Positions 41,607-53,340 of a DNA stretch of 64,000 nucleotides are shown here, one piece after another; within the stretch, counting starts at the first letter, position 1, and each line of letters starts with the position of its first letter. The position numbers and the translations under genes are program-made. This DNA is from Oxyruncus cristatus (Eukaryota; Chordata; Aves; Passeriformes; Cotingidae): NCBI GenBank assembly GCA_013399855.1, contig VXAY01003830.1:1738734-1802733 (forward strand), read 5' to 3'. The notes under the pieces were generated by a model, which saw only the letters and a list, made by a program, of their open reading frames with translations, searched no databases and had not been told where the DNA came from.

Positions 41607-42080
41607 GCAGCTAAGGCTGCCTCTGACTTTCTCATCTCAAAAAAGTTCTTTTTTGTTGTAACTATGAGGTCCAGCAGAGCACGTTTTTTTTGTTAGCTTC
41701 TCAGGAGCCAGGAAGTGGTCATCAGTGCATTCAAGAAGTCTCCTAGATTACCTGAGCCCTGCCGTGTCATCCTTCTGGCAGATATCATGGTGATTAAAGT
41801 CTCCCATGAGGAACGGATCCATGCACATGAGACTTCTTCCAGTTGTTGGAAGAAGGTCTCATCTGCATTTTCTTCTTGTCCAGGATGTCTACAGATATGC
41901 ACTGCTACAAGGCCATGTTGTTTTGGTTGCTACTCTTGATCCATAAACTCTTGTTTGGCTCCGTACCTATACCAAGACAGACCGAAAAGCATTCCAGCTG
42001 CTTTCTCACACAGAGGGCAGATCTGTTTCCTTTACTTTCCAGCCAGTTCAACAACAAATAGTTCTCATTGCTGGCTTCTT
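41585..42080 (-). mobile_element. Ancient CR1 LINE fragment from the endonuclease domain
   Basis: Read on the minus strand, this is the rarely retained 5' half of CR1 ORF2, the APE-type endonuclease. In order from high to low coordinates I see ALCVRKQLECFSVCLG and NKSLWIKS (compare the CR1 pattern ALYVREQLECIELCLG...VESLWVRI), then VAVHICRHPGQEENADE (pattern VGVCYRPPDQEE.DE), FFQQLEEVS, a GDF-region now frameshifted, FLNALMTTS, then ALLDLIVTTKK and GSLSCSDYEL (pattern ALLDLVLTNKE...GSLGCSDHE). Multiple frameshifts make it clearly dead. It carries no 3' end, unlike every other CR1 copy here except the 60.0-kb one, so it is a piece of a once longer insertion. The assignment rests on recalled CR1 patterns. 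Confidence 0.85.
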
Positions 42081-44192
42081 CGCCACTTCTGTTGCCTAGT
42101 TTCCTCCTCCTGTGTGCTCCCTTCCATGTTTTAGTTCATTGAGAAGTTCCTGTCTTAGCCTGACAGCTCTTCTGCTAAAATTATGGCCTTCTTGCATGAC
42201 AGGGTGGATTGTTTCTGGTTTTCTTTAAAATTCAGCCTCCACTGTTTCTGCTTGATGACTGCTTGCTGGGGAATTTTACTTAGCAATTACCCAAACAAGC
42301 CAAATTCTACTGTCCCAATGTTCTGAGTCTTAACTCTGCTGCTCACTGTCCCAGCTATCCTCCAGATCCTGAATTCTGTCATCTTCTGCTCACTGTAAAC
42401 CAAGTGTGCTGTAAATACCTGCTTTGCATCTGCCATGCTTTTACAAAAGGCAGCTTGAGAAAAAGTCCCCCATGTGATTTCTCATGAGCTGCATAATTTA
42501 AATAATATTAAGCTGCTTACATGATAATCCATCATAGTTGATGAGTTTAGAACAGTGATGTGGATTTTCTGTGGAAAAATTGCCTCTGGCTTTTCCTGAG
42601 AATCAGTTTGCCTTTAGATGCATGAATATTGTTGACAATAAATCCGCAGAGCAGAATGCAGGGTATTTTTAGACTGTTGATAATAAAGGACCTTGCTTTA
42701 TTTTTCTCTCACTAACAGCATAATCAATTGGATAACTAATGAAGTTGGACAATTTAATATGATTAATCTGATTAAAACCCTACAAATCCAGTGCTGTTGC
42801 CAGTCTCAAGGGAATCCACATTTCAAAATTTTGTATAGTATGTGTAGGCATTTTAGGAGAGGAAAAAAAAAAGCAAGCAAGAGCAAATAACTCATCAGTC
42901 AGTTTGAAAGCATCTGAATAGTACTCCTGAGTACTGATTAGAACATGGAGGTGCAGGCTCTTTTTTCTGCAAAATATGTACCTAGGGAGAACATGGGATT
43001 AGTAATTATTTGAAGAACGGAGTAGCTCAGAATGTTGGCATTGGTGCCACACTATACTGAAAATCTGGGAGAGTGTCTTCATACAAATGATTTTATAAAT
43101 AAAGCAAACTTTGAAATGAGTTTTCTTTAATGCTTACAGCAATAACACCTCTCTCTTAGTCTGAAGTTTCAGAAGGCTTTCACCTCACTGAAGGCCAAGA
43201 CAACCACTACTTTCATCCCTTCCTGTGTGACAGCACACATTTGAATAGCTACTTAGGAAGTGGAGGGAATTGCCTCAGGTTAGAGATGAACTTTGCCATT
43301 ACTATTTTGGCATGGTGTTTTTTATGTAGGTAAATTCCCTGATCCTGTACCCACCATGGCTACCCAAGCACTGGTGCTGAGGCAGGAAGGAATACTAGGA
43401 GTGAAGTAGGAAGGCAGAGCAGCTTCTCTGCAGAACAGCTGTGAAAGTACAGTTCTGGAGTGGGCTTTACAGCCTCAAAAATGAGGCAAGAAAAACTTAA
43501 GGACTTGTGAAAGATCACAGAGCACATGTACCACTGTTCTCAACCAAGGCAATTTTCATGTTTGCTATGCAGAGGGGGCCAGGATGAACCAGAACAAGTT
43601 AGCAGTGTCGTGCCATGCGTGGGGCTACAGCAGAGACCAGCTTTAGTAGCTGTGTACAACTGTTCTACAGCTTCAGGTCAGAGTGACAGAAGAAGCTCAG
43701 ATCTATTGCCAGGGCTGCACCAACCCTTGTCACCCAAGGTCTGTGGGTTGGAATCTAGTGGTCTATCTGCCCTCTTAATTGGCTATGTAAGTTTATTAGT
43801 GTTTTCACAGTATTAAAATACTGCAGAGCTCAGCAGCCAGTTGTCTGTTTCACCCTTTGATCATTTATTTACTTGGAAAAAAACCCCTTGCATCCAAAAT
43901 GTTTGAAAAAACCAGGAAACCAGTCTTGACTCTTCAGCTTTTCCTTTCTTACTACAGCCTGCCAGAGAATGTTGAGGTGCTGTTGTGAAGCTTGTCCAAC
44001 ATGGTGACTTCTGAGAGGGGCAGACTGGAGCCTGGCTGACAGACGCGTGGTTTGGGTTTGTTGAGTTGTTGTTTGGGGGTTATTTTTGCCTGTTCTTCTC
44101 CTTCCACCATAATAATTTTTTGGTCCATCTTGAGATAGATGTCCATCTGTCAGCAGAAGTACGTGTAGCAGTTCTCTTGCACACAGCTTCAT
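42081..44192. other. Intron 3 stretch between two CR1 fragments
   Basis: No gene is recognised. The part nearest 42081 may contain more decayed CR1 endonuclease sequence, but I could not align it by eye. The long minus-strand frame at 43869-44831 (320 codons) lies mostly antisense to the CR1 copy at 44.2 kb. Confidence 0.5.
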
Positions 44193-45080
44193 TTTGCAGA
44201 TGACACCAAGCTGGGGGGGAGTGTCGATCTGCTGGAAGGCAGGAGAGCTCTGCAGAGGGACCTGGACAGACTGGAGAGCTGGGCTGATTCCGACGGGATG
44301 AGGTTCAACAAGGCCAAGTGCCGGGTCCTGCACTTTGGCCACAACAACCCCCTGCAGCGCTACAGGCTGGGCACAGAGTGGCTGGAGAGCAGCCAGGCAG
44401 AAAGGGACCTGGGAGTTTGGATTGACAGGAAGCTGAACATGAGCCAGCAGTGTGCCCAGGTGGCCAAAAAGACCAATGGCATCCTGGCCTGGATCAGGAA
44501 CAGTGTGGCCAGCAGGAACAGGGAGGTGATTCTGCCCCTGTACTCGGCGCTGGTGAGGCCACACCTGGAGTATTGTGTCCAGTTCTGGGCCCCTCAGTTC
44601 AGGAGGGATATTGAGGTGCTGGAGCAGGTCCAGAGGAGAGCAACGAGGCTGGTGAAGGGACTGGAGCACAAGTCCTATGAGGAGAGGCTGAAGGAGCTGG
44701 GGTTGTTTAGCCTGGAGAAGAGAAGGCTCAGGGGAGACCTCATCGCTCTCTACAACTCCCTGAGAGGAGGTTGTAGCCAGGTGGGAGTTGGTCTCTTCTC
44801 CCAGGCAACCAGCAGGGAGACAAGAGGGCATGGCCTTAAGCTGCGCCAGGGGAGGTTTAGGTTAGATATCAGAAAGAAATTCTTTACAGAGAGAGTAATC
44901 AGCCATTGGAATGGGCTGCCCAGGGAGGTGGTGGATTCTCCATCCCTGGAGGTTTTCAAGACGAGGCTGGACGTGGCACTTAATGCCATAGTCTAGTAAC
45001 CACAGTGGGGTTGGATCAAGGGTTGGACTTGATGATCTCCGAGGTCCTTTCCAACCCGTCTGATTCTATGATTCTATGAT
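44193..45080 (+). mobile_element. CR1 LINE, relatively young 3' copy with an open ORF2 C-terminus
   Basis: The element begins at the reverse transcriptase active-site motif FADDTKLGG (44193) and stays open for 267 residues to a TAG at 44994-44996. Landmarks are [106 protein letters not shown] and [20 protein letters not shown]. The 3' UTR (GGACTTGATGATCTCCGAGG, TTTCCAACC) is followed by a clean tail of ATTCTATG repeats ending near 45080. It is 5'-truncated and lacks the endonuclease and most of the RT fingers and palm, so it cannot move on its own. The open frame and clean tail suggest it is among the youngest copies here. Confidence 0.96.
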
Positions 45081-48000
45081 TTCTCTTGGTGCTTTTAAGA
45101 GACAGCTGTGTCATAATATGACTGATGAAGTTAAAATGTCTCAGAGATCCATACATAATGATCACTGATGCAGAAGGCATATGTATGTCCTGGTATTTCT
45201 TGAATTTATTGCAATTGACACAATATAGGCTAGAGGGGCTATTCAGGGCTGAGGGATCCTAAATCCATGGGTTGTTGGCCAAACAATGTTTTCTTATGTG
45301 GTTTCTACTTCTGGAGTCATTGCAGTGCCTTAACCGTGTCAACTAATAAAACTCCTCATGAATTTTTTTCCATTTAGAAACAAGAAAACAGCTGCTTGTT
45401 ATTGCTAAGTTTTCACTGTTTCACAAATTAGATGATTTCAATACAAGAGAGGAATGGAAATTCAAGTGTGTTTTCAGGAGTGAAATGGGCATTTCTAATG
45501 GTTCCTGTGCATTTATTTCTCCTTCTACAAATATGAGACTGCTTTTCTGTTTCTTTTCCTTAATTCTTTCACTGTGTAGTAAGGCTAATTTTCCACTAAA
45601 ATACTCTTGTATTCAGCCAGAGAAGTTCTACATGCAGCTGGCCAAACTGAAGCCTAGGTCTGTGCCACTATTATTCAAAGCTAAAATGTAGTATTTTTCC
45701 AAGTATGATTTTTTGTAGGACTGGCTTAATTTAATGCAGAAGTAATAAAAAATGCTGTTGTCAAAGGTGTATGAAGTGTAGAGGTCCAGGTTTTGCTTTT
45801 CTGAAGGCAACACTGAGAAATGAGGTGTTTGTGGACACAAGTGGAAGCCCATGTCAGTGAAGCAGCGCTCCTGCCAGAGGTGTAAATTATGGGACAGATG
45901 TAGAAATCCTCCTGCCACCTACAAAGAGGGTCTGTGGCAAGGAAGGGATGATAGTAAGAAACTGAACAGGGGAAACTCCTGGGACAGCAGATCAGCTGTT
46001 TGGCAGTTGCATGGCAGAGGTGACCAAGTCATGTTGTTCATGGTATGAGCAATGATGCAGATGATGGAAAGGTTTTTCTTCTTTGTGGCAGTGAGTCTTG
46101 CTGTTCTTCAGTATGATAAAATAGCTCTGCCTGGTGACTTCTAATCAGAGATAAGGCCCTCACAGGTGATCAGCTTTGTCATTCAGCACAAAGTAGGATG
46201 CAGCAGCATGCCATGCAGCAAGAAAACCTTTGAAGCAATATGGCAAGTGGCTTCAGTTAAGGTTTCGGATGACACTGTGTACATGTAGTCAAGTATGGGT
46301 TTAGTAGAATGAACCAATTCAATAAATTGTCTGTTATTTGCCTTACCCAATCACATAAAGCTTGATTAAATAGTTACAGAATTAGTGGGTTTGCATCAGT
46401 AGACACTGAATGCTTAGAGATAAACACACTGGTTATGCCACATGACTTTCCAGACAGGTATATCATATCTGAGTGGATGTGTGTGTTTTTCACTTATTTA
46501 TAGCAGGAATGGCTTTTAGATATGTTAGGTTATAGTAATAAATTTACTGAGCTACCAAATGATTTATCTTCCTGCTTGCTTTCAGCTGATTACAACATCT
46601 CAAGGTATCTCAGGATAATATGAACATCTGTTCCCTGGAGATTGACTCTTCACAGACAATAATCATAGAGGTAATAAATGGAGAATGGAGCATAGGAAAC
46701 AACAAGGGACAGCTCTGCCTTTATTTGCTAACTCCCACCATAGTATTTCAATCCTTTCACTAGACTGGCTTTCTAACAAACCCTACAGCAAACTTTCCAA
46801 AAGCAATAGCCCATTTTGTTCAGAACAGGATAGAAAATCAGATAGTGGCTCTGGGACTTGAAGATCTTGCTCTAAAAGTCTGTATTAGCAGATCATCAGA
46901 AGCAAACAGTTTTTCCTCCTTTTCCACCCATTCTGACCCCTAGAGCATAAGACCAGAAGCAGATCTCACTCCACCACTCAGTGTTATCATGGGGAGATTT
47001 CCCATAATTTCTCATAATTTAAAATGAGTGAAATAGGTTACTCTTCTGACATGCTTTTCAGTTTGCTATTTTTAGTGGCAGAAGTAAATCTGACACCTAA
47101 TTTGCACTTGTTAAAACAGGCTTATGAAAATATATTGTAAATAAATCTTGGGAGGAATATAAATTAGCATGGTTCAGTGTAAGATAACTTCCCTTTTGTG
47201 GGTCAGAATGAAAATAATGTTGGGGGGAGATCATTCCACTTCTGTGTGTTGGAGGATTCTTTTATCTTTTTATGTAGCACTGGATGTTGGCCATCACTGG
47301 AGGCAGAACTTTAAGTGGACACCAAGGCTTGGGCATGACAACAGCCCTCTTGTTCTAAGGCAGCCAGATCAACGTTAACACTTGGATCTCCTGGATTACA
47401 GATGAGATAAAACAGGCAAATAAATGTCTGTGTACTGAGCAATAAGATAGCTGCAGATGAGTTAGAGCTCTGTGGCTTCTGCAAGACACATGGACATAGT
47501 TAATGTACTTCTACAGAGAGTGTGTAGGGGACAGGACGGGAGAATAGCTTGGTTTTGGCTGTAGCAAAATGAAATTCACTAGGCTTAGTAGGTATGGTAC
47601 GTGGTCTGCTGTAATGCTAACTGCCACAGTTTTAGAACATGGATAATACTCTTATGTCTCAAATCCAGGGGTGCAACTAAGACAGCTTAGTCCCTGCCCA
47701 GCATTTAATTTTTACCATATATACTCTCCTATATCACCAACCTGATGTCTGGGAAAATCTTTTCTCTGATGGGGATATCTGTTAGGTGGACAATAAATGT
47801 TCTGTGTGAGAACAGTGCTTTTATTTCTCCCTTTTTTCTGTTTATAGGAACAATTCTTCTTTAATCCTGATTTTAGTCAGTTTTTAATCATATTCCTTCT
47901 TCAATTTCTGTATTCAAAGATTGCTTGTCATAAAGATACCTATTTTCTACAGCATCAATGTAGATTCAGGAGTAGGTGTCAGTTCAATATTGGATGAACT

Positions 48001-49165
48001 GTTTAAATCTCTCCCCAAACCTTTTCCTTATTCATTTCATGGTGAGTCAAAGTCTAGCAACTGAAAGGTAATCACTATGGTTACAGTATCCAGTTCTAGC
48101 AACAAATGCAAGATTTAAGTCTTAACACTTGTAGCAAATATATATTTTTGAGACACCCCCGGACACTTGGGATCGTGTTTGCAAGTGTTAAAACAGACAG
48201 TGACAGTTTGAGATAATTCCATTGCAATGCTTTGCTTGCAAGACAGTGGTCTGCTTTTGTAAGTGGATTGCTTACATAAGAAGTGAAAGAATACATACTA
48301 GTTTAAAATGCAGCTCAAAGCAGTGTTGCATTTTTAAAGTCAGAAATATAAGATTTAATCAATGTCTGGTTAGCAGTCTAACCAGGTCAACACTGTCAAC
48401 CAAAAAAAAGATTGAAACTTGGTTCCTTCACAGCTGCAAATATTATCAAGACATCACCATGGGCCATTTTAGGCATTATGAGAACTACGAACATTATGAA
48501 GCACCAGAATTTCACAAACCTACAGCAGGTGACTTTATGGCCGAGGTGGTTGGTATTTCCACCCCAAATAGTAATGAAATTCCATCCATCCATTCCATCC
48601 ATTCCATCCATCTCTTTATGGATGGCAGAAAATCACTGATCTACCACAGTTCTCTCTAGTAGACAGGTATCCATCCAAAAGCCAAATTAACAACCCAAAA
48701 CTAGAGTCACTCTGGGAGATTTGCTGAGATGCCCATGCATGATATCTGTGCCTCAGTGCTGTTAGTGCAGCACTGGGGGCTCTGCTCAGGGCCAAGTCTA
48801 ATGGGAAAATCTCGAAAACGATGCTTTTATGCTGGCAAATGTCTTTTCTGGCTGTGGCTCAGGCATAGGAATGAATGTGGATAGGAAATGTCTAGTCCAG
48901 ACCTATAGTTCAGGTCAATACAGGAATGTACAGGGTTGTCTTTATGCTTAATGAATGGGGGAAAAAAAGAAAAAAAAGGTGTAGAGTTCCCTGAGAACTG
49001 AATTTCAAACATGAGTGCAGTAACTAGCAAAGACTGAGAGACTGTATCACAAAACGTGACAATGTGGGGTTTGTTATTGCATTCACAGAGTGACACTACT
49101 TGCTAATCTCAAAGGGCTCATTCTCCTATAATATTTCATATTATTTTACACTATATTTGTTCATT
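45081..49165. other. Intron 3 stretch, no genes recognised
   Basis: This is AT-rich intron. The only clear structure is the TCCAT-type microsatellite at 48581-48612. The 145-codon frame at 48222-48659 runs through that repeat and shows no domain. Confidence 0.6.
48581..48612. repeat. (CCAT/CCATT)n microsatellite
   Basis: TCCATCCATCCATTCCATCC is followed by ATTCCATCCATC: a 32-bp imperfect array of 4- and 5-bp units. Confidence 0.9.
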
Positions 49166-49510
49166 CTGGAGAAGAGAAGGGTTCAGACTGTACCTGAAGG
49201 GAGCCTACAAGAAAGATGGAGACAGACTTTATACACGGACATGTAGTGATAGGACAAGGGGGGATGGGTTCAAACCATGAAAGAGAGGAGGTTTAGATTA
49301 GGTATTAGAAAAAAATTCTTTACTGTGAGGACGGTGAGATGCTGGAACAGGTTGCCCAGAGAAGTTGTGGATGCCCCATTCCTGTTTAAGGCCAGGTTGG
49401 ATGGGACTTTAAGCAACCTGTGAAAGGTCTTCCTGCACAATTCAGGGGTATTGGAACTAGGTAGTATTTGAGGTCCCTTACAACCCAAGCCATCCTGCGA
49501 CTCTATGATT
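49166..49510 (+). mobile_element. CR1 LINE 3' fragment (plus strand)
   Basis: The fragment starts within the ORF2 C-terminus (CTGGAGAAGAGAAGGGTTCA; TACCTGAAGGGAGCCTACAA) and runs through GGAGGTTTAGATTAGGTATT, the AGGTTGCCCAGAGAAGTTGT core and the 3' UTR (TTGGAACTAGGTAGTATTTG, GGTCCCTTACAACCCAAGCC) to one decayed tail unit (CTCTATGATTCATTCC). It is a different CR1 subfamily from the 44.2-kb copy. No intact frame remains. Confidence 0.92.
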
Positions 49511-50336
49511 CATTCCTTAGATAATTTTTCATAATGAAGTGCAGAACTAATTGGAATTTTTAATAAAATCTTTAAGGAAATTCCATTCATAATATTTTCC
49601 TACAATACAGTTTTAAATAGCACACCATATTTTTCCACTTCATATATGATTTTTTTTAACTTTATGATATTATTTTTTGAGTCTTTGAGAAAATAGAAAT
49701 CTTATATAATTTTTTATTGCATGTAATCTTTTATATTTAGTGACTCATCATAACTGTGGTTTATTTTAGGCCTAAATCTATTAAATATAATACTAGATGT
49801 AGAATATTCTCCAGACAGCAAGTCTTTGAACTTTGAAACTAAGTCATCCGTATCTCAAGCAGCTAGTACACATTTACTATGGAGTTTGTTTTTTTGTTTG
49901 TTTTGATATATGAATTAGGAGGTGGCAGCTGCTGCTGTTCTCACTTGACTTTTAAATTGAGGAGGTTTGAAAGGGCACATAGTTTTAGTTTAAGCTTCAC
50001 TTGTATCTGAGGTCTGAGATGATTAATTGATAACTCCTTTTGCCCTAGAGTTTTTTTGTTTTGTTTTGCTTAGAGCACCCTTAAGAATTATGTTAATTGG
50101 GTGTTTTTTTTTTTTTTTTTTTTTTTTTAAGACCATAAGGGACAAAATTAGAAACAGCTGGTGATAAAATAAAATGCAACATATGCTTAGTGACATTGTA
50201 GACCCATGTCACTTCTTGTTTATTCTCTGACTGGTTCCATAGATAAAAGAAATGTGATGGACCTCAACTAACTAATGTTCAGTAAAACATCTTTGATTGC
50301 ATGATTTAAATTGAAGAAGATGGGAATTAGGACAAA
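49511..50336. other. Intron 3 stretch, no genes recognised
   Basis: AT-rich; it holds a T run of about 25 at 50105-50129. Nothing else is recognised. Confidence 0.6.
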
Positions 50337-50341
50337 AACAG

Positions 50342-50943
50342 TGTCATGGTTTAACCCCAGCTGGCAACTATACACTGCACAGCCACTTTCTCCCTCTTCT
50401 ACCCCCCTGCCCCCATCAGGAATGGGGTGCAAGAGAACTGGAAGGGTAAAAGTGAGAAACTCGTGGGTTGAGGTAAGAACAGTTTAATAATAGAAATAAA
50501 TCAATAATATTAGTAATGAATTATAGTTCAAATTAACATCAGAAAGAGAGATAAAACACAAGAAAAGTAAGTGACAAAAATGAAAGCAATTGCTCACCAC
50601 TAACTGACCAATGCTCAGCCAGAGCCCCAGCAGTGGGAACTTCTGGCCAACTTCTGCTCTAGTTTCTTGCTGAGTATGATGCTATGCGGTCTGGAATATC
50701 CCTTAGGTCAATTGGGTCAAGATCCCCGGCTGTGCCCCCTCCCAACTCCTTGTGCACCCTCAGCCTCCTCACTGGTGGGGTGGTGTGAGGAGCAGAGGTG
50801 GCCTTGGCTCTGTTGTAAGCCCTGCTCAGCAATAGCTAAAACATGCCTGTTTTATCAGCATTGTTTCCAGCACAAATTTAAAACACAGCCCCCTACCAGC
50901 TAGTGTGAAGAGAACTAACTCTACCCCAGCCAAAGCCAGCACA
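50342..50943 (+). mobile_element. Solo LTR of an avian endogenous retrovirus
   Basis: The 602-bp segment begins TGTCATGGTTTAACCCCAGC and ends CCAGCCAAAGCCAGCACA, giving the TG...CA termini of a retroviral LTR. Internal sequence (GAGAAACTCGTGGGTTGAGG, AACAGTTTAATAATAGAAAT with an AATAAA-like signal, GGAATATCCCTTAGGTCAAT, GGCTGTGCCCCCTCCCAACT) matches what I recall of a family abundant in neoavian, especially passerine, genomes and usually classed as ERVL-like. No internal gag, pol or env sequence and no second LTR lie nearby, so it is a recombined solo copy. Flanking pentamers AACAG (50337-50341) and AACGG (50944-50948) look like a target-site duplication with one mismatch, which fits the 5-bp duplication of ERVL integration. 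It is antisense to the host gene. Confidence 0.88.
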
Positions 50944-50948
50944 AACGG

Positions 50949-53100
50949 TAGAATGTTTAAGATACTGGATTAAAGCAGATGTGCCAGTAGTGTGCAGTGA
51001 ATGCAGAAGAGACATGCCAAGGGAGACTACAGGTAGAAATCCTCGAAGGATGAAATTTGCGACTAAGTTTTATTTTCTGTTATATTTTTTCTGCCACAAG
51101 AAAAATCAAAATGTGCCAATGATAATTCCATCTGATATTAAAGTAAGGAGCCACAGTGAACATCAGAGAGTATTAGAATATCACAGTGATCATCTTGAAT
51201 GCTAGGGCAGTAGAAGTGGGATTATATTCAATACTGAAAAGTCATAGACTAGGAGGCTAATCATAAGGATTTATTTTATAAGATGAGATCTTGCTGAGGA
51301 ATGGGATGAAAAAAAAGATGAAAGAGCTGAATATTTATCTGTCTCATGTGTCACCCTTACGGAGATGGGATAGAAGAAACAGGATTGTTATAGGTACTAA
51401 ATGTTGCATTCCAGATAAGTCAGAAACAAGCTAACGTTACTGTCAATGAGCAGAAGGGACTGAGAATGCTGAACATTGTCCTGGTCCTTCACAGAAGGAC
51501 CAGTTAATTATAGAGGAGATTAATTTAGACTGGGGCAGTCACAGAGAAGGGCTGTGGCAATGGTCAAGTCAATGGAGAGTAAGTTCTGAATCTCAAGTCC
51601 AGCATCGTGTGACAGCAGCAGGCTTAGTTATCTGGAGTTTGGGAAATCTGCATGCTACTATACAGGGATGCTGATGTCCTCTTGTATGAGCTCTTTGTTC
51701 TGCTGGGTAGTGGTGGGCTGTGAAAGCCAGACTGGCCATTATGCATCTGTGACACACCGTGGGCCTGAGCTATTGCCAGCTAAAAACTTCAAAAAGGTGT
51801 GGGAAATGCAGAGCATCAGCTTAAAAGCTACAGATGTGCACAACGGAGCACTTTCATATACTGGCAGGGCTACCTTCTGTGACTTCCAACGTGACACATC
51901 TGCTTTTATGTGCTGATAAGAACTGATTGTCACAAATACACTTCTGACAAATACTCTGTTTTACTGTCACCATCAGAACGATAGCTTGTAATGCTGGATG
52001 TGCCTCTCCTGAAGTAGGTGTTCCCTCACTTGCGTACTGTGCGTAGGAGAACAGCTCATCCCTTCTTCAACTTCAGCATTATCCTGATAACTCCAAGGAT
52101 GCCCACAAGTTCTTGTGAGGCCAGGCTGCTGAGTGCTACTCCCTGATGGCAAGAGACAGCCAACTAAGGATACTGCAACTTCAGTTTAGGTTGCTCAGCA
52201 ACAATCTGGGTGTGGCGAAGTGTCTTGTTGGCAAGGGGGTGAAAAGTAGGGCTGTCTGTAGCTGTTTGATTGGAATTATCATTTACATCTTTATTAAGGT
52301 ATTCTGGGGAAGGTGATGGCTGAAAAATAGCATAAAGGCAGGAGGGTGAATGTGGAGAGGAGGTGAAGGAAGCATGAAGTACTGGGGCAGGAAAAAGTGG
52401 TCAGTGAGAGATCAGCAATGACTAGCTCTTCAGAGAGCAGAAAAATGATCAGGAGAGGTCAGAAAACAGTTCAGGAAATCACTTCTCTGAATGATATTTA
52501 AAGTGAAGTCTGGGAACCACATTTCCCTCCACAAAGTTTTCACTTCTAAGGAACAGGAAAAATAAAAATACAACAGAAGGAATTTAAGCAAGAATGTGCT
52601 GGGAAAGCCTAGGAAAAGAGAGAGGCAAGATTACACAATTGTGCATCAGGGAATACCAGCATCAGAAGGAAGCATGAGGTGTTTTGGGGGCTTCTTTTTT
52701 AGGTCAGCAAACAAATGGAAAAATGAAAAGAATTTGCAATCACCCAAAAGTAAAAACTTATATTTTCTTGCTGAAAGTTTGTCTAAATGTTTTAATCAAA
52801 GGACACCTCACATTTGCTTTGTTTTGCTTTTTCTAGACTACATTATTATACATAACTAAGTATAGATGAATAGTGTATAAAAATATAATCTTAAAAATCA
52901 ATATACCAGGCTGTTGACACAGTATTTTTTTTATACTAGAGAGGTCAAAAGGCTTCATAAAATGTGAGAAGAATTAATGAATAATTTAAGAAAAAAATAT
53001 TTCTGTTCTGAGAGCCCTCCCCAAATTTCCACCTAAATGATTCAAAGTGTGTGGGTGTTCAACTTTTTTCTAAGCTACACCTACAAGTTTTTATATGAAT
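50949..53100. other. Intron 3 stretch, no genes recognised
   Basis: Unique-looking intronic sequence between the solo LTR and the next CR1 fragment. No coding or RNA feature is supported. Confidence 0.55.
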
Positions 53101-53340
53101 TACAGAATCATGCAGGTTGGAGGGAAGCTCCAGAAAACCGCCTCCAGCTCACAGCATGTCCAATGAGATCAGCCTTCTTGGGGCCTCATCCACCTGAGTT
53201 TTTAATATCTCCAAGGATGGCAACTCCACGACCTCCCTCGGCAACTTGTTCTGGTGTTTCATTGCCTTCAGAGGGAAAATCTTCATCCTTATGTTCAGTC
53301 AGAATTTCTCACATTTCAATTTGTGCCCCTTGTCTCTCAT
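53101..53340 (-). mobile_element. Old CR1 LINE 3' fragment (minus strand)
   Basis: Read on the plus strand, the reverse complement of a CR1 3' end is visible: ACAGAATCATGCAGGTTGGA (decayed tail and TCCAACC), TTTTTAATATCTCCAAGGAT, GGCAACTCCACGACCTCCCT, and TTGTGCCCCTTGTCTCTCAT at the far side. It is about 240 bp, divergent, with no open frame. Confidence 0.88.

Noticed and set aside
43869..44831. A 320-codon minus-strand open frame, the longest in the window
   Set aside because: About two thirds of it is antisense to the CR1 copy at 44193-45080, and CR1 antisense strands often stay open by composition. It has no recognisable domain and is not linked to splice sites.
48222..48659. A 145-codon plus-strand frame
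   Set aside because: It runs through a CCATT microsatellite, has no domain and lies deep in an intron.
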